This document shows, one piece after another, positions 40,510-51,543 of a stretch of DNA of 64,000 bases. The position numbers were made by a program, and so were the translations under genes. Positions within the stretch are counted from its first letter, which is position 1, and every line of letters begins with the position of its first letter. Under the pieces are notes generated by a model that saw nothing but the letters and a program-made list of their open reading frames with translations, did no database searches and was not told the DNA's origin. The stretch comes from Natronospira proteinivora (GTDB taxonomy: Bacteria > Pseudomonadota > Gammaproteobacteria > Natronospirales > Natronospiraceae): positions 558,001 through 622,000 of the forward strand of contig NZ_JALJYF010000001.1 in NCBI RefSeq assembly GCF_024170465.1. The letters run 5' to 3'.

Positions 40510-40875
40510 ATGACAAAGGGAAAAGCGGATCGATTGCTGGACGATATTCGCCAACTGAGCGAGGCGCGTCATGCCATGACTCAGGCGGTTCGGGAGGTGG
40601 CCCTGTCAGTGGGGCCGGATGTCTCGGAGGAGGTCAAATACGGCGGCCTGCTTTTCTCCGCCCGGGATTTTGCCTTCTGCGGCGTGTTTGCCTATACCCA
40701 CCATGTTTCTGTGGAATTTAGCGAAGGGGCGAGTCTGCCTGACCCGCATCAGGTTCTGGAAGGGCAGGGCAAGTATCGCCGCCATATCAAGCTGCGATCC
40801 AAAGCAGACATCACGGAAAAGTATTTACAGGCCTACATCAAGGCAGCTTATGAGGCCATTGAATCGCCCGAGTGA
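40510..40875 (+). CDS. DUF1801-family protein
   Basis: The 121-residue protein has SEEVKYGGLLFSARDFAFCGVFAYTHHVSVEFSEG and YRRHIKLRSKADI ... YLQAYIKAAYEAI, a DUF1801/YdhG-like fold. It differs from the one at 35915. ATG 40510 follows AAGGAGG by 7 bp. Only 13 bp separate it from the monooxygenase gene, so they form an operon. Confidence 0.75.
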   Translation: MTKGKADRLLDDIRQLSEARHAMTQAVREVALSVGPDVSEEVKYGGLLFSARDFAFCGVFAYTHHVSVEFSEGASLPDPHQVLEGQGKYRRHIKLRSKADITEKYLQAYIKAAYEAIESPE

Positions 40876-40888
40876 TAGGGAGGGATAT

Positions 40889-41209
40889 ATGTCTGGAATG
40901 GCGAAAACACCGAAGCCGCCGTATTACGCGGTTATCTTCAGCAGCTATCGAAACCCGGGCGATGATGAAGGCTATGGGGCCATGGCCGATCGCATGGTGG
41001 AGCTGGCCGCCCAACAGCCGGGGTTTATGGGGGTTGAATCAGTCCGTGATGGTCTCGGCATCACCGTTTCCTATTGGGAAAGCCTGGATTCAATCAAGGC
41101 CTGGAAGCGTCACGCAGAACATCGTGAGGCCCAGAGGCTGGGGCATGAGAAATGGTATTCAAGCTTCAAGGTTCGGATCGCCAAGGTAGAACGCGATTAT
41201 GGGATTTGA
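40889..41209 (+). CDS. ABM-domain (antibiotic biosynthesis monooxygenase) protein
   Basis: The 106-residue protein is one ABM unit: YYAVIFSSYRNPGDDEGYGAMADRMVELAAQQPGFMGVESVRD, then ITVSYWESLDSIKAWKRHAEHREAQRLG and the C-terminal strand. Such small proteins oxidise quinone-like compounds or only bind them. ATG 40889 follows GGGAGG by 5 bp. It is in an operon with the DUF1801 gene. Confidence 0.8.
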   Translation: MSGMAKTPKPPYYAVIFSSYRNPGDDEGYGAMADRMVELAAQQPGFMGVESVRDGLGITVSYWESLDSIKAWKRHAEHREAQRLGHEKWYSSFKVRIAKVERDYGI

Positions 41210-41320
41210 GCAGTGCGACCATCTTAATCATATTTCATTCCTTAACGATATTAGAGAGATTCGGGTTTACTGCCTACACTGATCTTATTCTCATCGGGAT
41301 AAGTTCGTGAGGTGTGCGTG

Positions 41321-42655
41321 ATGCGTCTTTCCTTGCCGTTGGTAACTCTTCTTTTTGTGGTGTTCAGCATCTTGTCTTGCGCTGATGAGACGGGAGGTCT
41401 TGAGGAGCCAGATGATCCCGGCGTGGACGTTCCGGATGATTTTCGCCTTGCCTTGTCGATTAGTCCGTTCTCTACTGCTTTGTTGAATGAGGGAGTGAGT
41501 TTCGACGGGGAGTCCGACTTGGTTGGATTGCAGTCGTTCTATGAAGGGCAGGGGGCGACCGAGATTTTTGCCCGGGTCTCCACCCAGGAGCAGTCGCCGG
41601 AGTCTGCTTTTGTTGATCGCAGTCTGGAGGGTGCTCTGGAGCGGGCAGGTGTTGCCAATACGCTCTCCATGCCGCTCAATGTAGAGATAAGCCTGTTTCG
41701 CAGCTATGGCGATGTCACCTGCCAGACACCACCGGATTTTTCCGATTATCCCGAGATTGACGTACCCGGGCCCTGGCATGAACTGAAACTCGATCAGATG
41801 ACACAGGCGCTGCGTGCCTATGGTCGGCTGGTGGCTGAACGGGTGCTGGCGCAAGGTGTGGAGGTTAATGTCTGGAATATTGGGAACGAGGTGGATTTCG
41901 GCACGGCCGGTGTCGCACCCCAACCGCTGCCGGGTGCCTGTGATGCGGACGAAGGCGGGGCCGATTGGTATCGTTCGCCGGACTTGGTGAATCCGCGCAT
42001 CGGTGAGCAGAGTATTGCTCACCTGATGGCCGGCCTGACTGTTTCCGAACGGGTCGACTGGCTTGAGTCGGAATTGTGGCCATATGCGGCCAAGCTAATG
42101 GCAGCGGTGGCGGACGGCGTTCGCCAAGTCGATGTTGATGCCCGGTTTTCGACCCATATTTCCAATTCCTACCAGCCGGATTTTTCCGTTGCATTTTATG
42201 ATGCCATGTTCGAGCATGGCTTCGAGCCGGATCAGCTCGGCCTATCTTTCTACCCTTCGGCAGCGAGCGAGGAAATTAGCGCCATACAACGTGTTGTCGC
42301 CTTGCGGGACGCCGTTCGAAGGCTGAGTGAGCGATTCGATCGCCCGGTATTTATTGCAGAGTTCGCCTACCCTGCAGATGAGCCGTCGGATGGACCGTTT
42401 TCCGATTGGGGTCATGCCGTGTCCGGTTATCCATTGACGGATACCGGCCAGGAGGATCTGGCTCGTGATCTGGCAAGTTGGGCGGCCGCCAAGGGCGTGG
42501 TTGGCATTCGTCCATGGGCGCCGGATCTGATTACTGCCGGCTGGGAGGCTTTTGCCCTGTTCAATCGGCTTGAATCCGGGGAGGCGCAGGCTCGGCCAGC
42601 CCTTGAGGCTTTGCTTGAAGGGCTGGAGAATCCCGACCGGGAGGCTTTGCCATAA
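41321..42655 (+). CDS. Glycosyl hydrolase, GH53-like lipoprotein
   Basis: The 444-residue protein begins with a lipoprotein signal (LVTLLFVVFSILSCADE; lipobox LSC), so it is anchored in a membrane. WNIGNEVDFG near residue 190 and FIAEFAYP near residue 345 are the acid/base and nucleophile glutamates of the GH53 (arabinogalactan endo-beta-1,4-galactanase) family. The sequence between them has long insertions. It probably cleaves a galactan- or other plant/algal-type glycan. ATG 41321 follows GAGG by 8 bp. Confidence 0.75.
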   Translation: MRLSLPLVTLLFVVFSILSCADETGGLEEPDDPGVDVPDDFRLALSISPFSTALLNEGVSFDGESDLVGLQSFYEGQGATEIFARVSTQEQSPESAFVDRSLEGALERAGVANTLSMPLNVEISLFRSYGDVTCQTPPDFSDYPEIDVPGPWHELKLDQMTQALRAYGRLVAERVLAQGVEVNVWNIGNEVDFGTAGVAPQPLPGACDADEGGADWYRSPDLVNPRIGEQSIAHLMAGLTVSERVDWLESELWPYAAKLMAAVADGVRQVDVDARFSTHISNSYQPDFSVAFYDAMFEHGFEPDQLGLSFYPSAASEEISAIQRVVALRDAVRRLSERFDRPVFIAEFAYPADEPSDGPFSDWGHAVSGYPLTDTGQEDLARDLASWAAAKGVVGIRPWAPDLITAGWEAFALFNRLESGEAQARPALEALLEGLENPDREALP

Positions 42656-42694
42656 GGGAATTTGGCCCTCGGGGATCCACCAGGGGACTGCTGT

Positions 42695-43084
42695 ATGAAA
42701 ATCTGGCTGTTCGCCATTCTGTTTCTGTGCCTCGTTCTGGCCCTCGGTTTCGGACTCATGGGGGCGGGGTTTTTCGACGTTGTTTTTTTTAATGCCCCAG
42801 TGGTGAATCTGCTGATGTGGGCGGGCTTGGTTTGTCTTGCAGGCCTGGCCTTTACCGGTACGGGAGATCCGGGGATGCATCGCGCAGTAACGGGGCTGCT
42901 GCTGTTTCTGGCTGTGGCCTGGTTTCCTGTTAGTTTGCTGATTTTTGGCAATGCCCGCTTTTCCGGTACCAGTGAATTTCTATGGTCGATCTGGCTTGTT
43001 TACACTGCTGGCTTGCCTTTGCTGGCTCTGTTTTCCTTGTGTTTTAGTGGTGTCAGGTCTTACTTGAAGCATCACCCGAGCTGA
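42695..43084 (+). CDS. Small integral membrane protein
   Basis: The 129-residue protein has four hydrophobic helices: MKIWLFAILFLCLVLALGFGLMG, VVNLLMWAGLVCLAGLAF, VTGLLLFLAVAWFPVSLLIF and LVYTAGLPLLALFSLCFSG. No family is recognised. ATG 42695 comes 39 bp after the GH53 gene. Its stop overlaps the stop of the convergent serine hydrolase gene by 13 bp. Confidence 0.65.
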   Translation: MKIWLFAILFLCLVLALGFGLMGAGFFDVVFFNAPVVNLLMWAGLVCLAGLAFTGTGDPGMHRAVTGLLLFLAVAWFPVSLLIFGNARFSGTSEFLWSIWLVYTAGLPLLALFSLCFSGVRSYLKHHPS

Positions 43085-44151
43085 TTTTGTGCTTCTTCTC
43101 GAAGGGCGGGTATGAGCTGCTGCTCGAGAATGTGATGCAGTCGATCCACATCCCCGCCCCGGTCGGAGGGCGGGGTGGGGTCGGCAGTGATGACCACCGT
43201 CAGCGCCAGTTCGGGAATGACATAGAGCATCTGTCCGCCGTAGCCCCGGCCGTAATAGATATCCAGCCCCTGCGCCTGGCGAATGAACCAGCCGAATCCG
43301 TAGTCATCACCGCTCCAGGGAGAGCGGACCCGGGGCGTCCAGGAGGTCTCTACCCAGCCCTCGGCCAATACCCGCTCACCATTGGATACCCCGTCATTGC
43401 GGTACAGCTCGCCTAACTGAAGCAGGGCCCGTGGGCTGAGCCGCATGTTGTTGCCTCCGAAATAAATGCCCTGGGGGTCCCGGTCCCAGGCCGGAATGCG
43501 GATATTCAGGGGCCCGCCAATCCATTCTCGAGAAAGGGCCAGCAGGGTTTGGCCGCTGGCTTGTGTCAGTGCGGCACCCAGAATGTGGAAGTCGCCAGTG
43601 GAGTACTGCATGGCTTCTCCGGGCGCTTCCACGAAGGGCCGGGTCAAGGCATGTTCCACCCAGTTGGCACTGTTCACCCAGGCTCCGTAGCCGCCGCCGG
43701 AGGTTCTTTGCAGCCCGGAGGACATGGTGAGCAGGTGGGCCAGCGTGACTTCCTGTAGCTGTGGCTCACTCTCGTCGGGTAGTCGTTCACCCAGCAATGA
43801 CACTACGGGGGTATCCATCGAATCGATCAGCCCTTGATGCAGGGCAGCGCCGGTCAGCGCACCCATGAAGGTCTTGGCCAGGGATTTGATGTTCACCGGC
43901 GTAGTGGTATCCGGGCCCCGGAAGACCTCTTCCAGAATGATCTCCCCGTCCCGGGCCACGATCAATGAATGCACACGAGGATGATCATTATAGGCGGAGA
44001 GAACATCCGTGACACGGGCATTATTCGAGTCTGCGGCAAGCGGCGGGGTGATCAATAGGCCGAGGATTAGTCCATGCATCAGCCACCGTTTCAGTACGAA
44101 GCGCAGATGAAGGGGGTCTATACGACCTTGTGATGTTTGGATTGAGGACAT
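43072..44151 (-). CDS. Serine hydrolase of the beta-lactamase/PBP family
   Basis: The 359-residue protein has a membrane-spanning or signal helix near the start (RWLMHGLILGLLITPPLAADS), then SLAKTF (Ser-x-x-Lys nucleophile), YSTGDF (Tyr-x-Asn-like site) and GYGGQ (third motif), as in 6-aminohexanoate-dimer hydrolase and esterases of the class C fold. It probably is not a true resistance beta-lactamase. The start is uncertain: ATG 44151 or the Met a few codons earlier at 44163; a longer frame begins at 44319 but is unlikely. Confidence 0.8.
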   Translation of the reverse strand: MSSIQTSQGRIDPLHLRFVLKRWLMHGLILGLLITPPLAADSNNARVTDVLSAYNDHPRVHSLIVARDGEIILEEVFRGPDTTTPVNIKSLAKTFMGALTGAALHQGLIDSMDTPVVSLLGERLPDESEPQLQEVTLAHLLTMSSGLQRTSGGGYGAWVNSANWVEHALTRPFVEAPGEAMQYSTGDFHILGAALTQASGQTLLALSREWIGGPLNIRIPAWDRDPQGIYFGGNNMRLSPRALLQLGELYRNDGVSNGERVLAEGWVETSWTPRVRSPWSGDDYGFGWFIRQAQGLDIYYGRGYGGQMLYVIPELALTVVITADPTPPSDRGGDVDRLHHILEQQLIPALREEAQNQLG

Positions 44152-44317
44152 GTGTATCGACATCATTGTTATCGGGTAAGACGGGTCGGTCTCATAAAAA
44201 TAATGACCACGAAGCGACTGGCTTCGTTCCGCTTCGGTTTTCCCGGCGGGGCACTTGACCTCAATATTACTTGAGGGACTAGGCTTCATGATGTCTATCA
44301 TTATTTGGGAGAGCATC

Positions 44318-44977
44318 ATGAAGCGTATTCAAGCTGATTTATGGGAAACCGAAATGGAAAATCCCGCGGAAGGCCTCTACACCCATGCCTATCTGTGGAT
44401 ACGGGAGGGCGGAAACGTTCTGTTCTACAACAGCGGCAATCGCGAGGAGATTGATGCGATGGCCGAATTGGGTGGTGTGTCGTATCAATTTCTCAGTCAT
44501 CAGGATGAACTGGGGCCAACGCTACAGTACATCGCGTCCCGCTACCAGGCACAGCTGGGCGGGCATGTCCGGGAACAGAAGGAGTTCTCCCGTTTCCGCA
44601 ATCCGGATATTCTTTTTGATCAGCGACAGACCTATCTGGAGAGAATTGAAATGATTCCGACACCAGGCCATAGCCCGGGCAGCATCTGTTTTCTGGTCGA
44701 TTCCCCGCTAGGCAAACGGTATTTGTTTACCGGCGACACTCTGTACTTCAACGCCCGACGGGAACTTGGCGTCGGCTTTTTCCCAGGATATAGCGATTTC
44801 GATGAGTATGAGGCCAGCCTACAGGCTTTGCGCTCACTGGCACCTGATGTGGTGATCTCAAGCGCAACAGGAGGACAGGGCGGCTATCAGGAAATTGACC
44901 CCGCAAGCTGGCCTCACCGGGTCGATCAGGCACTGGAATCGCTGAGATCGAGATATGGCAAAGCGGTGGGGGGATAA
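44318..44977 (+). CDS. Metallo-beta-lactamase-fold hydrolase
   Basis: The 219-residue protein has FLSHQDELG (modified HxHxD), TPGHSPGSICFLVDSPLGKRYLFTGDTLYFNARRELGVG, the second and third metal sites, and a C-terminal helix. The incomplete first His motif means metal content may be reduced. Related proteins are small hydrolases of unknown substrate. ATG 44318 follows GGAGAG by 5 bp. Confidence 0.75.
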   Translation: MKRIQADLWETEMENPAEGLYTHAYLWIREGGNVLFYNSGNREEIDAMAELGGVSYQFLSHQDELGPTLQYIASRYQAQLGGHVREQKEFSRFRNPDILFDQRQTYLERIEMIPTPGHSPGSICFLVDSPLGKRYLFTGDTLYFNARRELGVGFFPGYSDFDEYEASLQALRSLAPDVVISSATGGQGGYQEIDPASWPHRVDQALESLRSRYGKAVGG

Positions 44978-45003
44978 GGGCCGTTCACCCCATGAGTACA
45001 CAG

Positions 45004-45037
45004 AAAAGGCGGCACCCGGAATCGGGTGCCGCCTTGT
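45004..45037. terminator. Bidirectional Rho-independent terminator
   Basis: GGCGGCACCC (45008-45017) and GGGTGCCGCC (45024-45033) form a 10-bp GC-rich stem with a 6-base loop, with AAAA on the left and TTGTT on the right. It lies between the convergent MBL hydrolase and catalase-peroxidase genes and can serve both. Confidence 0.85.
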
Positions 45038-45064
45038 TACTGGCATCGATGAATCATCTATTGA

Positions 45065-47293
<2,229 letters not shown>

Positions 47294-47500
47294 TCATTAT
47301 GCTCCCTGATTGTGTGAACAACGATGAGGTAACGAGCGATAGCTTATGTGCAACAAGATAATCATTCCAATTGTTTTTTGCTATTATCCTTATTGGCCGG
47401 ACCGAAAAGCTTTGTCTATCTGCCCTTACCGGATTCGATCAATCAAGACGCGTTCATACGAGACGCATGGATTGAGTGACATTGGAGATGGGAGTATCAG

Positions 47501-47875
47501 ATGAAACTGGAAATACCCACCGCTTGCGGGAATGCCCCTCGGAAGGCTTTTTTGGTGGAGTTCAACGTGGCCTTAGCCGAGGGACGATTCGATGAAGTGA
47601 TCGCGGCCGTGACCGAGGATGTGGTTTGGCAGGATGTTGGGAGGCAGCGGCTAGAGGGTAAGTCAGCGCTTGAGTCTTATCTGAACGATCACTCGTTACC
47701 CAAAATTCAGGTGTTGCGCTTGTTCCGGGTAATCACCCATGGCCGGGATGCGACGGTGGATGGAGAGATGGAAACAGCCTCCGGCGATATCCTGTCCTTC
47801 TGCCATGTTTACACCTTCAAGGACACCCGCAATAACTGGATCCGTTCCTGTCATTCCTATCAAATCGGTGGTTGA
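47501..47875 (+). CDS. SnoaL/NTF2-like protein
   Basis: The 124-residue protein is one NTF2/SnoaL fold: FLVEFNVALAEGRFDEVIAAVTEDVVWQDVG, LEGKSALESYLNDH, and ILSFCHVYTFKD. Such proteins are small isomerases, hydratases or binding proteins. ATG 47501 follows GGGAG by 8 bp. It is only 2 bp before the acetyltransferase and so forms an operon with it. Confidence 0.8.
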   Translation: MKLEIPTACGNAPRKAFLVEFNVALAEGRFDEVIAAVTEDVVWQDVGRQRLEGKSALESYLNDHSLPKIQVLRLFRVITHGRDATVDGEMETASGDILSFCHVYTFKDTRNNWIRSCHSYQIGG

Positions 47876-47877
47876 TT

Positions 47878-48447
47878 ATGGCGGAGCATTCCCGAGCGTT
47901 TCGCATTGTCGATTTGGCTGAGGCGACCCCAGCTCAAATGAGCCAGACCGCCCACTTGCTCCACGAGACATTTCTGGGCCGTTGTGAGGATTGGCAGGAT
48001 ATGGATTCGGCCCGGCGGGAAGTGACTGACGCCTTGCAAGAGGATCGCATCAGTCGGTTCGCCGTGGATGCCAACAATCAGGTGATTGGCTGGGTGGGTG
48101 GCATTCCCGAGTACGGGGGACGCGTTTGGGAGCTGCATCCGCTTCTCGTGGCACGGGTCTGGCGTGGACGCGGGGTTGGCCGGGCCTTGGTTCATGAGCT
48201 GGAAGCGCTGGCGCGTCGCCGGGGCGGGCAGACCCTCTGGCTGGGGAGTGACGACGAGAATAATGAGACGAGCTTGAGTGGCGTTGATCTCTATTCGGAT
48301 ATTCCCGCCGCCATCCGTAACTTCCGCAAGTTGTGGGGCGAGCATCCCTGTGATTTCTATTTTCTCCTGGGTTTTTGTATCACCGGTGTGATGCCTGACG
48401 CCAATGGCCCCGGCAAGCCGGATATTTTCTTTGCCAAGCGGCTTTAG
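47878..48447 (+). CDS. AAC(6')-I-like aminoglycoside N-acetyltransferase
   Basis: The 189-residue protein follows the AAC(6')-I family almost block by block: WVGGIPEYGGRVWELHPLLV, GRGVGRALVHELEALARRRGGQTLWLGSDDE, TSLSGVDLYSD, HPCDFYFLLGFCITGVMPDANGPGKPDIF and a final AKRL. These enzymes acetylate kanamycin, tobramycin and relatives. Several environmental bacteria have chromosomal copies. ATG 47878 lies directly after the SnoaL stop. Resistance is inferred; expression level is unknown. It overlaps the end of dapE by 4 bp. Confidence 0.85.
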   Translation: MAEHSRAFRIVDLAEATPAQMSQTAHLLHETFLGRCEDWQDMDSARREVTDALQEDRISRFAVDANNQVIGWVGGIPEYGGRVWELHPLLVARVWRGRGVGRALVHELEALARRRGGQTLWLGSDDENNETSLSGVDLYSDIPAAIRNFRKLWGEHPCDFYFLLGFCITGVMPDANGPGKPDIFFAKRL

Positions 48448-49586
48448 TGCCGTAGGTGCTCAAGAATGGCTTGGTAGCTTTGCCGGAGGGTCTCCAGTTC
48501 ATGCACGCCGATGCGTTCATCCACGGCGTGGATGGTGGCATTGGTGGGGCCCAGTTCCACCAGCTCGGTGCCGGTGGGGGCGATGAAGCGCCCATCGGAA
48601 GTGCCGCCGGAGGTGGAGAACTCAGGGTTGATGCCAGCCTTTTCCGTCACGGCCCGGCGAACGGCTTCCAGCAGCTTGCCGCCTCGGGTGATGAAGGGGC
48701 GGCCGGAATCCCGCCAGAAGAACGCGTGTTCAGGGGCGTGGCGTTGAAAGACTTCGCTGACCACGGCCTGTAGGCCTTCCGGAGTCTGGTGGGGGGAATA
48801 ACGAAAATTGAACCAGGCTTCGGCGGTGCCGGGGATCACGTTGTTGGCACCGGTGCCGGCATTGAAGTTGGAGGTCTGGAAGCTGGTGGGCGGGAAGTCA
48901 TCATCGCCTTCATCCCACTGGCGGGCGCTCAGCTCGGTCAGCGCGGCGGTCAGCCGTGGAATGGGGTTGTCGGCATTCTGGGGGTAGGCCACATGGCCCT
49001 GTATGCCCCTGACGGTCACTTGTCCGCTGAGCGAACCCCGCCGCCCATGGCGGACCACATCACCCACTTGCTCTCGGCTGGAGGGTTCGCCCACCACGCA
49101 GTAATCGATCTTGACGCCCCGTTCATTGAGGGTTTGCATGACCCGCTTGGTGCCGTCCTGGGCCGGTCCTTCCTCGTCACTGGTGATGAGAAAGGCCAGG
49201 CGCATGCCCGGGTCCGGGTAAAGTGCTAGAAAATCCCGCACGGCCACCAGCATGGCGGCCAGGCCGCCCTTCATGTCCGCAGACCCTCGGCCCCACAGCC
49301 AGCCATCGGCCTCCACCGGATCGAAGGGCGGGTGGGTCCAGTTTTCCGCCGGGCCGGTGGGCACCACATCGGTATGGCCGGCAAAGCAGAACAGGGGCCC
49401 GCTATCACCCCGCACGGCCCAGAGATTGTCCACCTCGCCATAGCGCAGGTGCTCGCAGTCAAAGCCCAAGGTCTCAAGATACTCGGCGATAATCTGCTGG
49501 CAGCCGGCATCTGCCGGTGTAATAGAGACTTGCCGGATCAAGTGCATGGCGAGTTGATTGGGGCTCATGCCCAGGGTGTCAGTCAC
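48444..49586 (-). CDS. dapE: Succinyl-diaminopimelate desuccinylase
   Basis: Removes the succinyl group to give LL-diaminopimelate in lysine and peptidoglycan synthesis. The 380-residue protein has the di-zinc ligands in context: FAGHTDVVP, DMKGGLAAM and TSDEEGPA, and the lid region GTGANNVIPG. It ends a run of genes from map downward on the minus strand, following the pirin gene by 12 bp. dapC and dapD are nearby. Confidence 0.95.
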   Translation of the reverse strand: MTDTLGMSPNQLAMHLIRQVSITPADAGCQQIIAEYLETLGFDCEHLRYGEVDNLWAVRGDSGPLFCFAGHTDVVPTGPAENWTHPPFDPVEADGWLWGRGSADMKGGLAAMLVAVRDFLALYPDPGMRLAFLITSDEEGPAQDGTKRVMQTLNERGVKIDYCVVGEPSSREQVGDVVRHGRRGSLSGQVTVRGIQGHVAYPQNADNPIPRLTAALTELSARQWDEGDDDFPPTSFQTSNFNAGTGANNVIPGTAEAWFNFRYSPHQTPEGLQAVVSEVFQRHAPEHAFFWRDSGRPFITRGGKLLEAVRRAVTEKAGINPEFSTSGGTSDGRFIAPTGTELVELGPTNATIHAVDERIGVHELETLRQSYQAILEHLRH

Positions 49587-49598
49587 GCTTGAATCCTT

Positions 49599-50549
49599 TT
49601 ACTCATGGCCGGATCGTTTCCAGGGAATCGGTGGGGCGGTCATCCGGGGCCGATTGGGCTTGGGGATCTCACCGAATCGCGCATCACCGGCTTCCCAGTC
49701 ATCCTGGGCCTGGGCGACTTCCTCGCGGCTGTGACCGACGAAATTCCACCACATGGTGATATTGGCGTCCATGGGTTCACCGCCAATCAGCAGTGCCCGG
49801 CCCGGCGCCCCGGTGCTCAGGGAGAGACGGTCCCGGCCCTGGCCCAGATAGGCCAGCTCATTGGCCTGGAAGGTTTCCTCGTCAATATTGAGACTGCCTT
49901 CCAGTGGCAGGATGCCGTATTCGAAATCGGTTCGTAGGGCCAGTTCGGTGGTGGCGGCCTCCGACCAGGCCATGTCCAGACCCATGAGGGGAGAGTAGTG
50001 CAAGGTGGGGGCCTGCTCGCCCTCGAATTCACCCAGCAGCAGGGTCAGATCCAGGTGGTCCCGGCTCAGGCGGGGCAGATCTGGATAATGGTCAAAGCGG
50101 GGTGCCATGTGGCGCTTGTCATGGGGCAAGGCAATCCAGAGCTGAGCGGCGTGCAGCTGCTCTTCCCCGTCGGGAGAGGCCTCGGTATGGCTAATGCCCC
50201 AGCCGGCGGTCATCAGATTGACCTGACCGGGACGGATGCGCTGTTCATAACCCAGGCTGTCCCGGTGAATCAGCTCCCCGGCAATCATCCAGGTAAAGGT
50301 TTGCAAGCTGGTATGCGGGTGGGGGCCTACCTGCATGCCATCCGAGCCCGGCTCAAAGTGGGCCGGGCCGGCATGGTCCAAAAAGCACCAGGCTCCGATA
50401 CGCCGCTGCTTGCGGCTGGGCAGGGCGCGGGCCACCGGGATGCCGCCCACATCCGATTCCCGGGCCGCCAGCCGCCGCACGCAGGGGGCAGTATCGCCAT
50501 TCGGTCCCTTGGGGTCGGCGGCTTCCCGGTTCTCGTCCTGGGTGCTCAT
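49599..50549 (-). CDS. Pirin-family protein
   Basis: The 316-residue bicupin has the metal site VGPHPHTSLQTFTWMIAGELIHRDSLG and RPGQVNLMTAGWGISHTE, as in YhhW/pirin quercetinase. The second barrel begins near YGILPLEGSLNIDEE. Function may be quercetin oxidation or redox regulation. It stands between the FMN reductase gene and dapE, all on the same strand. Confidence 0.9.
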   Translation of the reverse strand: MSTQDENREAADPKGPNGDTAPCVRRLAARESDVGGIPVARALPSRKQRRIGAWCFLDHAGPAHFEPGSDGMQVGPHPHTSLQTFTWMIAGELIHRDSLGYEQRIRPGQVNLMTAGWGISHTEASPDGEEQLHAAQLWIALPHDKRHMAPRFDHYPDLPRLSRDHLDLTLLLGEFEGEQAPTLHYSPLMGLDMAWSEAATTELALRTDFEYGILPLEGSLNIDEETFQANELAYLGQGRDRLSLSTGAPGRALLIGGEPMDANITMWWNFVGHSREEVAQAQDDWEAGDARFGEIPKPNRPRMTAPPIPWKRSGHE

Positions 50550-50576
50550 GGGCGCTTCTCTCCGCTCAGGCTCGGC

Positions 50577-51164
50577 TCAGGATGGGCGCAGGGCACCAGA
50601 CGCATCCAGCACTTCCCGAACCAGGCCTTCAATCTGCTTTTGTTGCTTGTCATTGGACAGGCGGGGGGCATCGGCCTCGAAAGCATCTCCCGCACCGCCC
50701 ACGGCCACCTGGGTGGGGGCTACCCAGCTGCCCAGTTTGGCCAGGGCATCGCGTAGAATCAGCAGGCAGCGCAGTCCGCCAAGTCTACCTGGTGAGGCGG
50801 CGCTGATGCCGATTACCTTGCCCTTGAACAGAGCGGTGCCCGGGGTGCCGTCCTCCTGGGGGCGGGACAGCCAGTCGATCACATTCTTGAGCATGCCGGG
50901 AATGGACCCATTGTATTCCGGGCTGCTGATCAATACCGCATCATGCTCGGCCAGGAGAGACTGTAGCTTGCGGACGTTTTCAGGAAATTCCGCCTGTTCC
51001 AGATCACCGTCATAGACCGGCAGGGGGTAGTCGGCCAGATCCAGCTCGGTGACCTGAGCACCCTGGTCACGGGCGGCCTGGCTGACAACTCGCTGAAGGC
51101 GGCGGTTGACCGAAGCCCGGCGCAGGCTGCCGGCCAGGGTAAGAAGTTTGATGGCTTCGCTCAT
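50577..51164 (-). CDS. NADPH-dependent FMN reductase
   Basis: The 195-residue flavodoxin-like protein has LTLAGSLRRASVNRRLQRV, SSPEYNGSIPGMLKNVIDWLSRP and SAASPGRLGGLRCLLILRDAL, matching the ChrR/SsuE/YieF class. It reduces FMN, quinones or chromate. ATG 51164 (MSEAIKLL) follows AGGAG; the longer frame upstream runs into the ArsC-like gene. Confidence 0.9.
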   Translation of the reverse strand: MSEAIKLLTLAGSLRRASVNRRLQRVVSQAARDQGAQVTELDLADYPLPVYDGDLEQAEFPENVRKLQSLLAEHDAVLISSPEYNGSIPGMLKNVIDWLSRPQEDGTPGTALFKGKVIGISAASPGRLGGLRCLLILRDALAKLGSWVAPTQVAVGGAGDAFEADAPRLSNDKQQKQIEGLVREVLDASGALRPS

Positions 51165-51195
51165 GAAGACTCCTGTTGTTGTGGCAGGCTGGGTG

Positions 51196-51543
51196 CTAGG
51201 CCTGGAAGCGTTCTTGCCATTCGCTGTCCCTGAAACCGACCGAAATAGTACGATTTCGTTCCAGTATTGGGCGCTTGATGACGGTTGGGTTGGCCAGAAA
51301 CAGGGCAATCTCTCCATCGTTGAGACCTTTCTGCTCGTCGGGATCTAGCTTTCGCCAACTCGGTCCCCGCCGATTAATCAGGCTATGACTGCCGACGCCG
51401 TCGAGCCAGCGCTGTAACTGTTCTGCGGTGAGCCCGTCCTTGCGGATATCATGCCACTGGTATTCGATACCCTTGTCATCCAGCCAGCGGCGGGCCTTGC
51501 GGCAGGTATCACAGTTATTGATGCCAAAAAGGGAGATAGTCAT
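51196..51543 (-). CDS. ArsC/Spx-family (YffB-like) protein
   Basis: The 115-residue thioredoxin-fold protein has [31 protein letters not shown] and the cis-Pro/Arg region VIKRPILE, typical of YffB. In many proteobacteria it lies next to dapD or dapE, as here. It probably uses glutathione; it is not a proven arsenate reductase. Its start overlaps the end of dapD by 4 bp. Confidence 0.85.
   Translation of the reverse strand: MTISLFGINNCDTCRKARRWLDDKGIEYQWHDIRKDGLTAEQLQRWLDGVGSHSLINRRGPSWRKLDPDEQKGLNDGEIALFLANPTVIKRPILERNRTISVGFRDSEWQERFQA

Noticed and set aside
47294-47500. Fur- or OxyR-type operator upstream of katG
   Set aside because: GATAATCATT resembles half a Fur box, but the other half is poor and no clear OxyR repeat is found.
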